64,000 bases of DNA from positions 1,694,501-1,758,500 of the forward strand of contig CP131056.1 of the NCBI GenBank assembly GCA_030657355.1. The letters are read 5' to 3'. The notes under the pieces were generated by a model that was given only the letters and a program-made list of their open reading frames with translations, was not told the DNA's origin and did not search any database. The position numbers and the translations under genes are program-made. Shown piece by piece: positions 55,054 through 64,000 of this stretch; position 1 is the stretch's first letter; each line of letters starts with the position of its first letter. The DNA comes from Radicibacter daui (GTDB lineage: Bacteria > Pseudomonadota > Alphaproteobacteria > Radicibacterales > Radicibacteraceae).

Positions 55054-55914
55054 ATGCAGATTTCGATCAACATCTCCGCCGGTCCGAGCATTAGCGCCCG
55101 CCGGATCAAGGACTGGGTGTTCAGCGCCCTGTGTTTTCTGGCGGCGGTTTTCGGCATCGGTGTTCTGGCACTGATCCTTTACTGCCTGCTCAAACTCGGG
55201 TTGCCGGGCCTTTCCCTGTCGCTTTTCACCGAAAGCACGCCGCCCCCGAGCGTCGAAGGCGGCGGTCTTGCCAATGCCATTGTCGGTACGCTCATCATCA
55301 CCGGCATAGCCATGGCGATTGCCGCGCCCGTCGGCATCCTGATCGCCACGATGCTGGTGGAGTTCCCCGGCAAGGGCAAACTGGCGGCGCTGGTGCGCTT
55401 CTTCAACGACGTGCTGCTGTCGGCGCCGTCGATCCTCGTCGGCCTCTTTACCTATGCCTTCATGGTGCGAACGCTCGGCCACTTCTCCGGTCTCGCCGGG
55501 TCGGTGGCACTGGCGTTCATCGCCATCCCGATGGTGGTGCGTACGGCCGAAGGCGTGCTGGCACTGCTGCCGGTGCAGGTGCGCGAGGCTGCCGTTGCCC
55601 TTGGCATTCCGCGATGGAAGGTGACGGTGCTCATCATCTGGCGCGCGGCGGCCGGCGGCATCGTGACGGCTATCCTGCTGGCCACGGCGCGCATTACCGG
55701 TGAAACGGCACCGCTGCTCTTCACCGCGCTTTCCAACAACTTCTTCACCGGCAACCCGATGCAGCCGATGGCGAACCTGCCGGTAGTGATGTTCAATTAT
55801 GCGCTCAGCCCCTACGAGAACTGGCAAAATCTCGCCTGGGCCGGTGCCATCCTCATCACCGTTTCCATCCTGGGCCTCAGTGTGGTCGCGCGCATCTTCT
55901 TCCGCACGCGCTGA
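55054..55914 (+). CDS. pstA: Phosphate ABC transporter permease PstA
   Basis: 286 residues. ESTPPPSVEGGGLANAIVGTL and the EAA loop EAAVALGIPRWKVTVLIIWRAA are family marks; TARITGETAPLLFTAL is near the C-terminus. Three bases separate it from pstC. Confidence 0.95.
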   Translation: MQISINISAGPSISARRIKDWVFSALCFLAAVFGIGVLALILYCLLKLGLPGLSLSLFTESTPPPSVEGGGLANAIVGTLIITGIAMAIAAPVGILIATMLVEFPGKGKLAALVRFFNDVLLSAPSILVGLFTYAFMVRTLGHFSGLAGSVALAFIAIPMVVRTAEGVLALLPVQVREAAVALGIPRWKVTVLIIWRAAAGGIVTAILLATARITGETAPLLFTALSNNFFTGNPMQPMANLPVVMFNYALSPYENWQNLAWAGAILITVSILGLSVVARIFFRTR

Positions 55915-55959
55915 CCGGATCGACTTCTCCGCCGAGACCTCTTTTCAAGGAAAACCGAC

Positions 55960-56766
55960 ATGGCGAACTCTTCGCATGCCGCCAAGCAGGATCACAAGGC
56001 AGAGGCCGCGCCGCACAAGGCTGCCGTGCTGGAACTCAAGAAACTCTGCTTCTTCTACGGCACCCAGCAGTCGCTCTTCGACGTGAATCTTACCTTCCAT
56101 CGCGGCCAGGTGACGGCCCTGATGGGGCCGTCGGGCTGCGGCAAGTCCACGCTGATCCGCTCCATCAACCGCATCTATGAGCTCTACCCGAACCAGCGGG
56201 CTGCGGGCGAGGTGCTGTTCCATGGCGCCAACGTGCTGGAGCCGGGCATCGATGTGAACGATCTTCGCCTGAAGATCGGCATGGTGTTCCAGAAGCCGAC
56301 CCCGTTCCCGATGACGATCTTCGAGAACGTCGCTTTCGGTCTCAAGCGTCACTACAAGATGACGCCTGCGGAGATCGAGGAGCGTGTGGAATGGGCGCTC
56401 ACCAAGTCCGCGCTCTGGAGCGAGGTGAAGGACAAGCTGCACAAGGCCGGTACCGCCCTTTCCGGTGGCCAGCAGCAGCGCCTCTGCATCGCGCGCACTG
56501 TGGCCCTCAAGCCCGAAGTGCTGCTGCTTGACGAGCCGACTTCGGCACTCGACCCGCTCTCGACCGTGAAGATCGAGGAACTGGTGCGCGAGTTGCGGCA
56601 GGACTTCACCATCATCCTGGTGTCGCACAACGTGAACCAGGCCCGCCGCATCTCCGATGAGACGGTGTTCATGGAAGCCGGCCGGGTGGTCGAGGTGCGC
56701 AAGACCAGCGAACTCTTCGGTTCGCCCAAGGATCAGCGCACCAAGATCTTCATCGAAAGCTTCTGA
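55960..56766 (+). CDS. pstB: Phosphate ABC transporter ATP-binding protein PstB
   Basis: 268 residues. Walker A GPSGCGKSTLIRSINR, MVFQKPTPFPMTIFENVAFG, signature LSGGQQQRLCIARTVALKPE and Walker B LLLDEPTSALDPLS. The Pro-rich Q-loop is PstB-specific. No phoU or phoB follows in this window; the next gene runs the other way. Confidence 0.97.
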   Translation: MANSSHAAKQDHKAEAAPHKAAVLELKKLCFFYGTQQSLFDVNLTFHRGQVTALMGPSGCGKSTLIRSINRIYELYPNQRAAGEVLFHGANVLEPGIDVNDLRLKIGMVFQKPTPFPMTIFENVAFGLKRHYKMTPAEIEERVEWALTKSALWSEVKDKLHKAGTALSGGQQQRLCIARTVALKPEVLLLDEPTSALDPLSTVKIEELVRELRQDFTIILVSHNVNQARRISDETVFMEAGRVVEVRKTSELFGSPKDQRTKIFIESF

Positions 56767-56790
56767 ACCCTGCTGTTACGGCATGCGCCT

Positions 56791-57630
56791 TCAGGCAAGG
56801 CGCATGCCGATGACTCCCGCGACGATCAGCGCCACCGCAAACACTCGGCTGGCGCTGATTTTTTCTTTAAGCAGCAGGCGCGCCAGCAGGATGCCGAACA
56901 GGATCGAGCTTTCGCGCAGGGCGGCCACCAGCGCGACCGGCGCCTGGGTCATCGCCATCAGGGCAAGGCCGTAGGAGGCGATGCTGAGGCCGCCCCCGCC
57001 AAGCGCCACCGGCCAACGCTGGCGCAGCTGGGAAAAGAAGGCACGCCGGCGGACAAAGGCCGCCCAGCCGAACATCGCCACCCCCTGGGTGAAGAAAATC
57101 CACAGCGTATAGGCCTCCGGCGCACCGGAAAGCCGCACGCCATGACCATCCGTCAGCGAATAGGAGGCGATGATCAGCGCGTTGGCGAGCGCGTAGCGGG
57201 TGGCATTGCCCGAGCGCCACAGCACGCGCGGATCGCCGATGAGGCCGAGAACGCCGGCACACAGCGCGATAACGGCAAAGAGGGCTGCCGGGTGCAGCGT
57301 TTCGCCCAGCAGCCAGCCGCTGAGAGCAACCACCAGCAGCGGTGCCGTGCCGCGCATGAGCGGATAGACCCGGTTCATCTCCCCGCCGTGATAGGCGGCC
57401 GACAGCAGGTAATAATAGATGACCTGGAGCACGGTTGAGAGGGCGATGAAAGGCCAGCTGGCAATGGCAGGCGCCGGCAGGAACAGCAGCGCCGGTCCGG
57501 CAAGGATGGCGGCGCCGGTGGCGATGAGCACGGAGGAGAGGAACTTGTCCTCGCCGGACTTGACCAGCACGTTCCAGGAGGCGTGCATCAGCGCGGCAAA
57601 CAGGACCAGCAGAAGGATGCCAAGGGACAT
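56791..57630 (-). CDS. EamA/DMT-family transporter
   Basis: 279 residues, ten membrane helices in two EamA repeats (starting LFAALMHASWNVLVKSGEDKF and, in the second half, SYSLTDGHGVRLSG). The final helix ends IVAGVIGMRLA. Probably an amino-acid or metabolite exporter; substrate not readable. Convergent with pstB. Confidence 0.9.
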   Translation of the reverse strand: MSLGILLLVLFAALMHASWNVLVKSGEDKFLSSVLIATGAAILAGPALLFLPAPAIASWPFIALSTVLQVIYYYLLSAAYHGGEMNRVYPLMRGTAPLLVVALSGWLLGETLHPAALFAVIALCAGVLGLIGDPRVLWRSGNATRYALANALIIASYSLTDGHGVRLSGAPEAYTLWIFFTQGVAMFGWAAFVRRRAFFSQLRQRWPVALGGGGLSIASYGLALMAMTQAPVALVAALRESSILFGILLARLLLKEKISASRVFAVALIVAGVIGMRLA

Positions 57631-57756
57631 TCGGGCGGAACTTCAGGCAAAAAGACGTCAGCGGGCAGGGGCTGCCTGACGCTCAATACGCCGCCGCTGG
57701 TCATAATACCATCGCGCAAATGTCACGATACAGTCATGCCGCCAGAGGCAGGGTCG

Positions 57757-58230
57757 CTAGCCCAGAAGGCCGAGCGGCAGGGCCGTGGTGTTCTTGACGG
57801 TAGAGATGACGATGGAGCTCTCGATGTCGCGCACACCCGGCAGCCGGGAGAGCGTCTCGCGCAGGAAAGTATCGTACTGGGCAAGCGACTTGACCACCAC
57901 GCGCAGGCGATAGTCGATTTCGCCCAGCAGCATGTGGCATTCCAGAATCTCCGGGCAGTCGCGGATCTTGGCCTCGAACAGTTCGGTTGCCTGCAGGCCG
58001 CGCTCGCTGAGGCGGATACGCACGAATACCTCGACATCAAGGCCGAGCTTCTGCCGGTCGAGCACCGCGGCGCGCGACTGGATCACCCCTTCCTGCTCCA
58101 GCCGGCGGATGCGGCGCCAGCAGGGGGACTGTGACAGCCCCACCTTTTCCGCGAGCGTGCCGGTGGCGATCATGGCGTCATCCTGCAGCAAGGAGAGCAG
58201 GGCACGGTCGGTGGCGTCGATATCCGGCAT
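57757..58230 (-). CDS. Lrp/AsnC-family transcriptional regulator
   Basis: 157 residues. HTH LDATDRALLSLLQDDAMIATGTLAEKVGLSQSPCWRRIRRLEQEGVI is Lrp-like, followed by a RAM domain with CHMLLGEIDYRLRVVV. The HTH -CWRRI- is typical of true Lrp proteins. Divergent from ilvC, so branched-chain amino-acid control is a reasonable inference. Confidence 0.93.
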   Translation of the reverse strand: MPDIDATDRALLSLLQDDAMIATGTLAEKVGLSQSPCWRRIRRLEQEGVIQSRAAVLDRQKLGLDVEVFVRIRLSERGLQATELFEAKIRDCPEILECHMLLGEIDYRLRVVVKSLAQYDTFLRETLSRLPGVRDIESSIVISTVKNTTALPLGLLG

Positions 58231-58431
58231 AAATTAGTCTCTTTTGTCGCCATAAGTGGATTTTTTATGTCCAGAAAATCTGCCTGCGCGCAAAGAAAGG
58301 CAAGATTTTTCCCGCGGGTCTCGCTATTCTCCGCCCCACTGGCAGTCCGGCCTTCGAAGCAGTGCCCCGTCGGGGCGCTCCGGGGTGGCTGCCCGCCGCA
58401 TCCAAGCAACAGTCCTGCCTGCCGGGACTGA

Positions 58432-59499
<1,068 letters not shown>

Positions 59500-59555
59500 C
59501 CTGATGAACCCGCCTTTTGGCCCTTGTTCGCCAAGAGGATAGGTTTACTTCGAAG

Positions 59556-59596
59556 CGGCCCTGCCAGAGACTTCTGGCGGGGCCGTTTGCTTTTTG
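59556..59596 (+). terminator. Rho-independent terminator after ilvC
   Basis: CGGCCCTGCCAG pairs with CTGGCGGGGCCG (one G-U), then TTTGCTTTTTG. Confidence 0.85.
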
Positions 59597-59670
59597 CGCC
59601 GTTGCCCCCTGGGCCCGGCGCGAAAAAAAAGGATTGGCTTCAAGAGGAAGTTAATAAAATTCTATTCAAA

Positions 59671-59699
59671 TTGACCTTAATGGTCGGCTTGGGTACCGC
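59671..59699 (+). promoter_or_regulatory. Candidate promoter of the 565-residue orphan gene
   Basis: TTGACC (59671-59676), 17-base spacer, TACCGC, with an AT-rich tract (59640-59670) upstream. Same -35 as the ilvI candidate; the -10 is weak. Confidence 0.4.
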
Positions 59700-59770
59700 T
59701 AGGCGCAAAAGTGGGCATGCAGGACGCACCGCCGGCTGAATGACACAGAATTTCTCGGGAATACGGTTCC

Positions 59771-61468
59771 GTGCCAGATCAACGCAAACCGGTCGATCTC
59801 AACCAGCTTGAAGCCATGATCGGGCAGGCGATGTCACAGCTGTCGCCCAAGCTCTGCTACGACCTGTGGCAGGCCGTCAGCAGCGGCGCCCTGGGCGAGG
59901 GCGGGCGTGTGGAAGCCGTTCGGCGCGGGCTGGTATCCCAGATCAATCGTCAGCGCGCCGATCATGCGCGCCGGCTTTTCCTGTCCTGCTTCGAACCGCT
60001 GCTGGTGCATGATCCGGCCGTGCTGGCCCTCGGGCCTTTTGACGGCATGCTGCATGTCGCCGACATGGGCGCGCTCTATCTGACGCTGCTCGACCATGGG
60101 CTGAAGCCGGTTGCCGACCGCATGCAGGAGGAACTCGGCGCTGCGGTCAAGCTGGCGCCGGTCGATATGGTGATGGAAGGCGAGGAGGCCTCGGTGCTGC
60201 GCGCCGAGTTGCTGGAGCATGCCGGCACCATCGCCGACACCGTGCTCGCTTCCGACAAGCTGACCCGGCAGTTCCTGCTGCAGATGAACCAGCGCCGCAA
60301 CGAGACGGTGCGGACGTTCCTGGCCGATTTCAACATCGATCCAGACCGGCTCCATGTGGAGCATGTCGAGGAGTTCCTGCGCATCGTCAAGGCGGCGCCC
60401 GCCCTCATCCAGTCACTGGGTGTGCGCCGCTGGCGCCCGTCCCGTACGCCGGATGCCGGAGGTGAAGCCCGGCGCCTGCTGGGCCTGCGAGACGGCATCA
60501 TGCGGGCGCTGCCCTCGAACCTGCGCCACCCGGATATCGGCATGTGGCCGGCCTTCGTGAATATCCATCACACCCGCAATTTCGCGATTGCGCAGGCAAT
60601 GCTGCCTGCCTTGTCGCCCGAGGAGGTGGAGGCGCTCGGCCAGTTCATGCAGAACAGCTCGCGCAGCTACTGCTGGCGCCTGCGCCACTACTGGGGGCTG
60701 CTGGCCAGCGAGGGGCTCGAGCGTGCGGATGCGGTCGCCGATGGCTGCCAGGAGGCGATCGACGGCCTGCTGAGCATCGGCGATGTCATGCTGATCAGCA
60801 AATGGCCGGGTTCTACCCTCGGCCGCCGTTCCGTCTACTCCCATATCCAGGAACTGCGTCGCAGCGCCGTTGAAGTGGCCGGCAAGGCACTGGCCGACGG
60901 TGTTCGCGGGCTGATCTCGAAGCCGCAGATGAATGAGGCGGACTTTTCCTGCCTCGCCCGGCAGATCGACCTGCTGTACCGCACAGCCACGCTGGGCAGC
61001 GAGGATATGCAGCGCAATCGTGCGCTCGAGCTTTGGCGGCACGAGGTCATTACCGAGACGCGCGAGGCCTATCGCCGCTGCGGCGAGCGTATCCCGGACG
61101 AGCTGCTGCTCTCCCAGATGGTGCGGCTTGCCGATGTGGTGCGCGAAATCGGCGAAGACCCGTCCAACTGGATTTTCATTTCCTCGATCACGCTGGTGCG
61201 CGGCGCGACGGCCTGGTTCGGGGATGCCATCCGGCCGGCCAGCGGCAAGACAGCGCAGCAGATGGAGCAGCTCGCCTTCCGGGCTTATCAGCTGGCGCTC
61301 AAGGACCAGACAAAATCGCGCCTGCAGTGGAAAGACCAGGACCTTACCCGCCTGCGCAATGCGGCACAAAGCTGGGCAACCCGCCATGGCCGCCTTCTAC
61401 CCGAGCCGTTGCCGGAAGATGATGAAAGCCTCGTGATTCCGGAAGATGCAGCGGTTTCAGAGGCTTGA
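59771..61468 (+). CDS. Large orphan protein, 565 aa, no recognised domain
   Basis: I do not recognise a family. 565 residues, GTG start, long helical stretches, no signal peptide or membrane segments. Notable segments are LSPKLCYDLWQAVSSGALGEGG near the N-terminus and an Arg-rich region GVRRWRPSRTP near residue 217. Two Trp/Arg-rich stretches also stand out (YCWRLRHYWGLL, LISKWPGSTLGRRSVYSHIQELRR). Codon bias is excellent. Lies between ilvC and mreB; a cell-envelope or division link would be guilt by association only. Confidence 0.78.
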   Translation: MPDQRKPVDLNQLEAMIGQAMSQLSPKLCYDLWQAVSSGALGEGGRVEAVRRGLVSQINRQRADHARRLFLSCFEPLLVHDPAVLALGPFDGMLHVADMGALYLTLLDHGLKPVADRMQEELGAAVKLAPVDMVMEGEEASVLRAELLEHAGTIADTVLASDKLTRQFLLQMNQRRNETVRTFLADFNIDPDRLHVEHVEEFLRIVKAAPALIQSLGVRRWRPSRTPDAGGEARRLLGLRDGIMRALPSNLRHPDIGMWPAFVNIHHTRNFAIAQAMLPALSPEEVEALGQFMQNSSRSYCWRLRHYWGLLASEGLERADAVADGCQEAIDGLLSIGDVMLISKWPGSTLGRRSVYSHIQELRRSAVEVAGKALADGVRGLISKPQMNEADFSCLARQIDLLYRTATLGSEDMQRNRALELWRHEVITETREAYRRCGERIPDELLLSQMVRLADVVREIGEDPSNWIFISSITLVRGATAWFGDAIRPASGKTAQQMEQLAFRAYQLALKDQTKSRLQWKDQDLTRLRNAAQSWATRHGRLLPEPLPEDDESLVIPEDAAVSEA

Positions 61469-61628
61469 TGCCCTGCGGGCAGAGGGCCGCAAATTGCCAC
61501 TTTAACGCCAAGATCCCGGCGCTTTCTGGCGCCCCCGCGGCACTGCGGAAAGGGAGCCTCGGCCTTGTCATCCCCCGGCTGATCGTCTATGCATCGGCGC
61601 ACTGGATTGGCGCGGTCAAATCTTGCCG

Positions 61629-61656
61629 TGACACAACGGCCCCGACCCCGATATCT
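61629..61656 (+). promoter_or_regulatory. Possible mreB promoter
   Basis: GTGACA-like -35 near 61628-61633 and ATATCT near 61651-61656 with 17 bases between, some 40 bases before the mreB start. Weak match. Confidence 0.3.
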
Positions 61657-61693
61657 TGCGGTGCAGCTGAATACGACCCGCTAGGTGAGCTAA

Positions 61694-62737
<1,044 letters not shown>

Positions 62738-62911
62738 TTGCGTAGCGCGACTCTTTGTAATATATAGATTCTAGGATCGGGCGGCGCAGTAGATGTTTTC
62801 GGGGTGGCGGCCGCACAAAAGCTGGATTGGTTTAGAAAATCTTCAGCTTCGTGCGTCACGATCATACCAAGCGATATCATTTGCTGCGCTAACTAGGGGG
62901 GCAGGCCGTTG

Positions 62912-63778
62912 ATGAAATCCGGCCAGCACGGCAATACCAGGGTAGCTGTGTCGCTGCGCTCTACGGCGCAGCGCTTCTCGGTGGTTCTGCTCATCGGCGC
63001 CTCGATGGTGCTGATGGTGGCCGCCCGGATCGACGAGCGCGCCGTCAACTTCGTCCGCGCCAATACCGTCGACGCGTTGTCTCCCATTCTGGATGCGATG
63101 GCAAAGCCGGCATCCTTCGCGGCGCGAGTCGTCGAGGATGCGCGCGGCTTCGTTTATCTCCGGCAGGAAAACGAGCGGCTGGTGGCGGAAAATATCCGTC
63201 TTCAGCAGTGGCAGAACCTCGCCCTGCGCCTGCAGGCGGAAAATAACGACCTGCGCCGCCTGCTGAACTTCCGCCGTGACGATGCCGAGCATTTCGTCAC
63301 GGCCAATGTGATCGCCGATACCTCCGGCTCCTTCACCCGCAGCGTGCTGCTGGACCGCGGCACCGAGGACGGTGTGAATCGCGGGCAGCTTGCCATGTCC
63401 GGTGAAGCGATTGTCGGCCGCATTGTCGAGGCCGGTCGCCATTCCGCCCGGCTGCTACTGCTGACCGATACCAGTTCCCGGGTGCCGGTCCTGCTGCAGG
63501 ACCAGCGGGCCCGCGCCATTCTGGGCGGCGACAATACCGATACCCCCAAGCTGCTCTTCCTGCCGTCGGATACCGAGGCGAAGGAAGGGGAGTGGGTGGT
63601 GACCTCCGGTTATGGCGGCGGTGTGCCTTCGGGCATTCCGGTCGGTGTGGTAACGGGTGGCGAGAACGGCACGTTCAGCATCCGGCCGTTTGCCGATTTC
63701 GCGCGGCTGGAGCATGTGCGCATCGTCGATTTCGGCGTCGGTGCCGGCGATCTGGAGATTGCCGAACGTCCGGAATAA
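62912..63778 (+). CDS. mreC: Rod-shape protein MreC
   Basis: About 288 residues. An N-terminal membrane helix (FSVVLLIGASMVLMVAARI) is followed by a coiled coil (YLRQENERLVAENIRLQQWQNLALRLQAENNDLRRLL). The beta-rich MreC core then has GTEDGVNRGQLAMSGEAIVGRIVEAG and FLPSDTEAKEGEWVVTSGYGGGVPSGIPVG. Start ATG 62912. Connects MreB to the periplasmic synthases. Confidence 0.96.
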   Translation: MKSGQHGNTRVAVSLRSTAQRFSVVLLIGASMVLMVAARIDERAVNFVRANTVDALSPILDAMAKPASFAARVVEDARGFVYLRQENERLVAENIRLQQWQNLALRLQAENNDLRRLLNFRRDDAEHFVTANVIADTSGSFTRSVLLDRGTEDGVNRGQLAMSGEAIVGRIVEAGRHSARLLLLTDTSSRVPVLLQDQRARAILGGDNTDTPKLLFLPSDTEAKEGEWVVTSGYGGGVPSGIPVGVVTGGENGTFSIRPFADFARLEHVRIVDFGVGAGDLEIAERPE

Positions 63779-63958
63779 ATCCGGCGGCATCTCCCTCCCG
63801 GACTGTTATCCCTTTTTGAAAGTTTGGCGCCCGGCCAACGGTCCTTGCGGCGTCAAACCTGTCGCCTGCGCGGCGTCCGCCCTGTATAAGCGAGCGGCCG
63901 CCCGGCTCTGCCGGCCGGTATTCCCGCCGGCAACGACCAAAGCGCTTTGCAAACCCCC

Positions 63959-64000
63959 GTGACCTTCCTCACCAAACTCGATCATTTCGCGCGTCACATC
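63959..64000 (+). CDS. mreD: Probable mreD, N-terminal fragment at window edge
   Basis: Only 14 codons are visible from the GTG at 63959 (VTFLTKLDHFARHI), or 18 from a TTG at 63947. Too short to identify by sequence. The call rests on position after mreC and on the short amphipathic start typical of MreD in alphaproteobacteria. Confidence 0.5.
   Translation, partial: MTFLTKLDHFARHI

Noticed and set aside
53944-55827. A 627-codon minus-strand open frame antisense to pstC/pstA
   Set aside because: Composition (very high His, Asp, Gly, Arg) is that of a shadow of membrane-protein genes; the plus-strand genes are certain.

Overview
The window is high-GC bacterial chromosome and almost certainly comes from an alphaproteobacterium. 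The strongest evidence is a circularly permuted, two-piece tmRNA gene next to an alphaproteobacterial-type SspB adaptor. A membrane cytochrome-c urate oxidase (PuuD), ThyX and composite palindromic intergenic repeats fit the same picture. The tag length (11 codons, starting ANDN) recalls Rhodospirillales, but the order cannot be fixed from sequence reading alone. No insertion sequences, phage genes, CRISPR arrays, rRNA or tRNA genes were found.

Layout. 0-2.7 kb (minus strand): a DeoR-type regulator cut by the window edge, a single-domain response regulator and AMP nucleosidase. 2.9-11.3 kb: a purine/urate region with urate oxidase puuD, hydroxyisourate hydrolase uraH and allantoinase puuE. 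It is interspersed with a GNAT acetyltransferase, a saccharopine-dehydrogenase-like enzyme with a divergent Lrp regulator, a hybrid histidine kinase and a LysR regulator. 11.4-23 kb (plus strand): a carboxymuconolactone-decarboxylase/hydrolase fusion, a trans-3-hydroxyproline dehydratase-like protein, a three-gene NMT1-type ABC importer, and the urease operon ureD-A-B-C-(glycosyltransferase)-E-F-G. 23.2-26.4 kb: glutathione-dependent formaldehyde oxidation and a glutathionyl-hydroquinone reductase. 26.5-29.7 kb: STAS and cNMP-binding signalling proteins, two tandem paralogous 46-residue proteins, an orphan 170-residue protein, sspB and ssrA. 29.9-32 kb: thyX and a CorA/ZntB-like channel.

32-39.9 kb holds a self-contained accessory-looking block: a ferric/polyamine-type ABC importer, a GntR regulator with an apparent second winged helix, and a divergent aconitase-family enzyme. 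Its codon choice appears less strictly GC-ending than its flanks. 40-46.2 kb: an Asp/Asn beta-hydroxylase-like protein, a His-rich Mrp ATPase, hflK-hflC and a DegP/MucD protease. 46.3-49.7 kb: TetR with a divergent SDR, serB and divergent miaA. 49.9-59.5 kb: acetolactate synthase (large and small subunits), pstSCAB with a clear PHO box, an EamA transporter, and Lrp with divergent ilvC. 59.8-64 kb: an orphan 565-residue protein and the start of the mreBCD cell-shape cluster.

Working together: AMP nucleosidase, PuuD, UraH and PuuE lie on the purine-to-allantoate route, and urease releases ammonia from the urea it can yield. No OHCU decarboxylase is seen in the window. tmRNA and SspB form a tagging and delivery pair. 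HflKC and DegP are envelope quality control. The most interesting unexplained items are the tandem 46-residue paralogs, the ABC/GntR/aconitase block, the reversed PcaC-PcaD-like fusion and the foreign genes associated with the urease operon.
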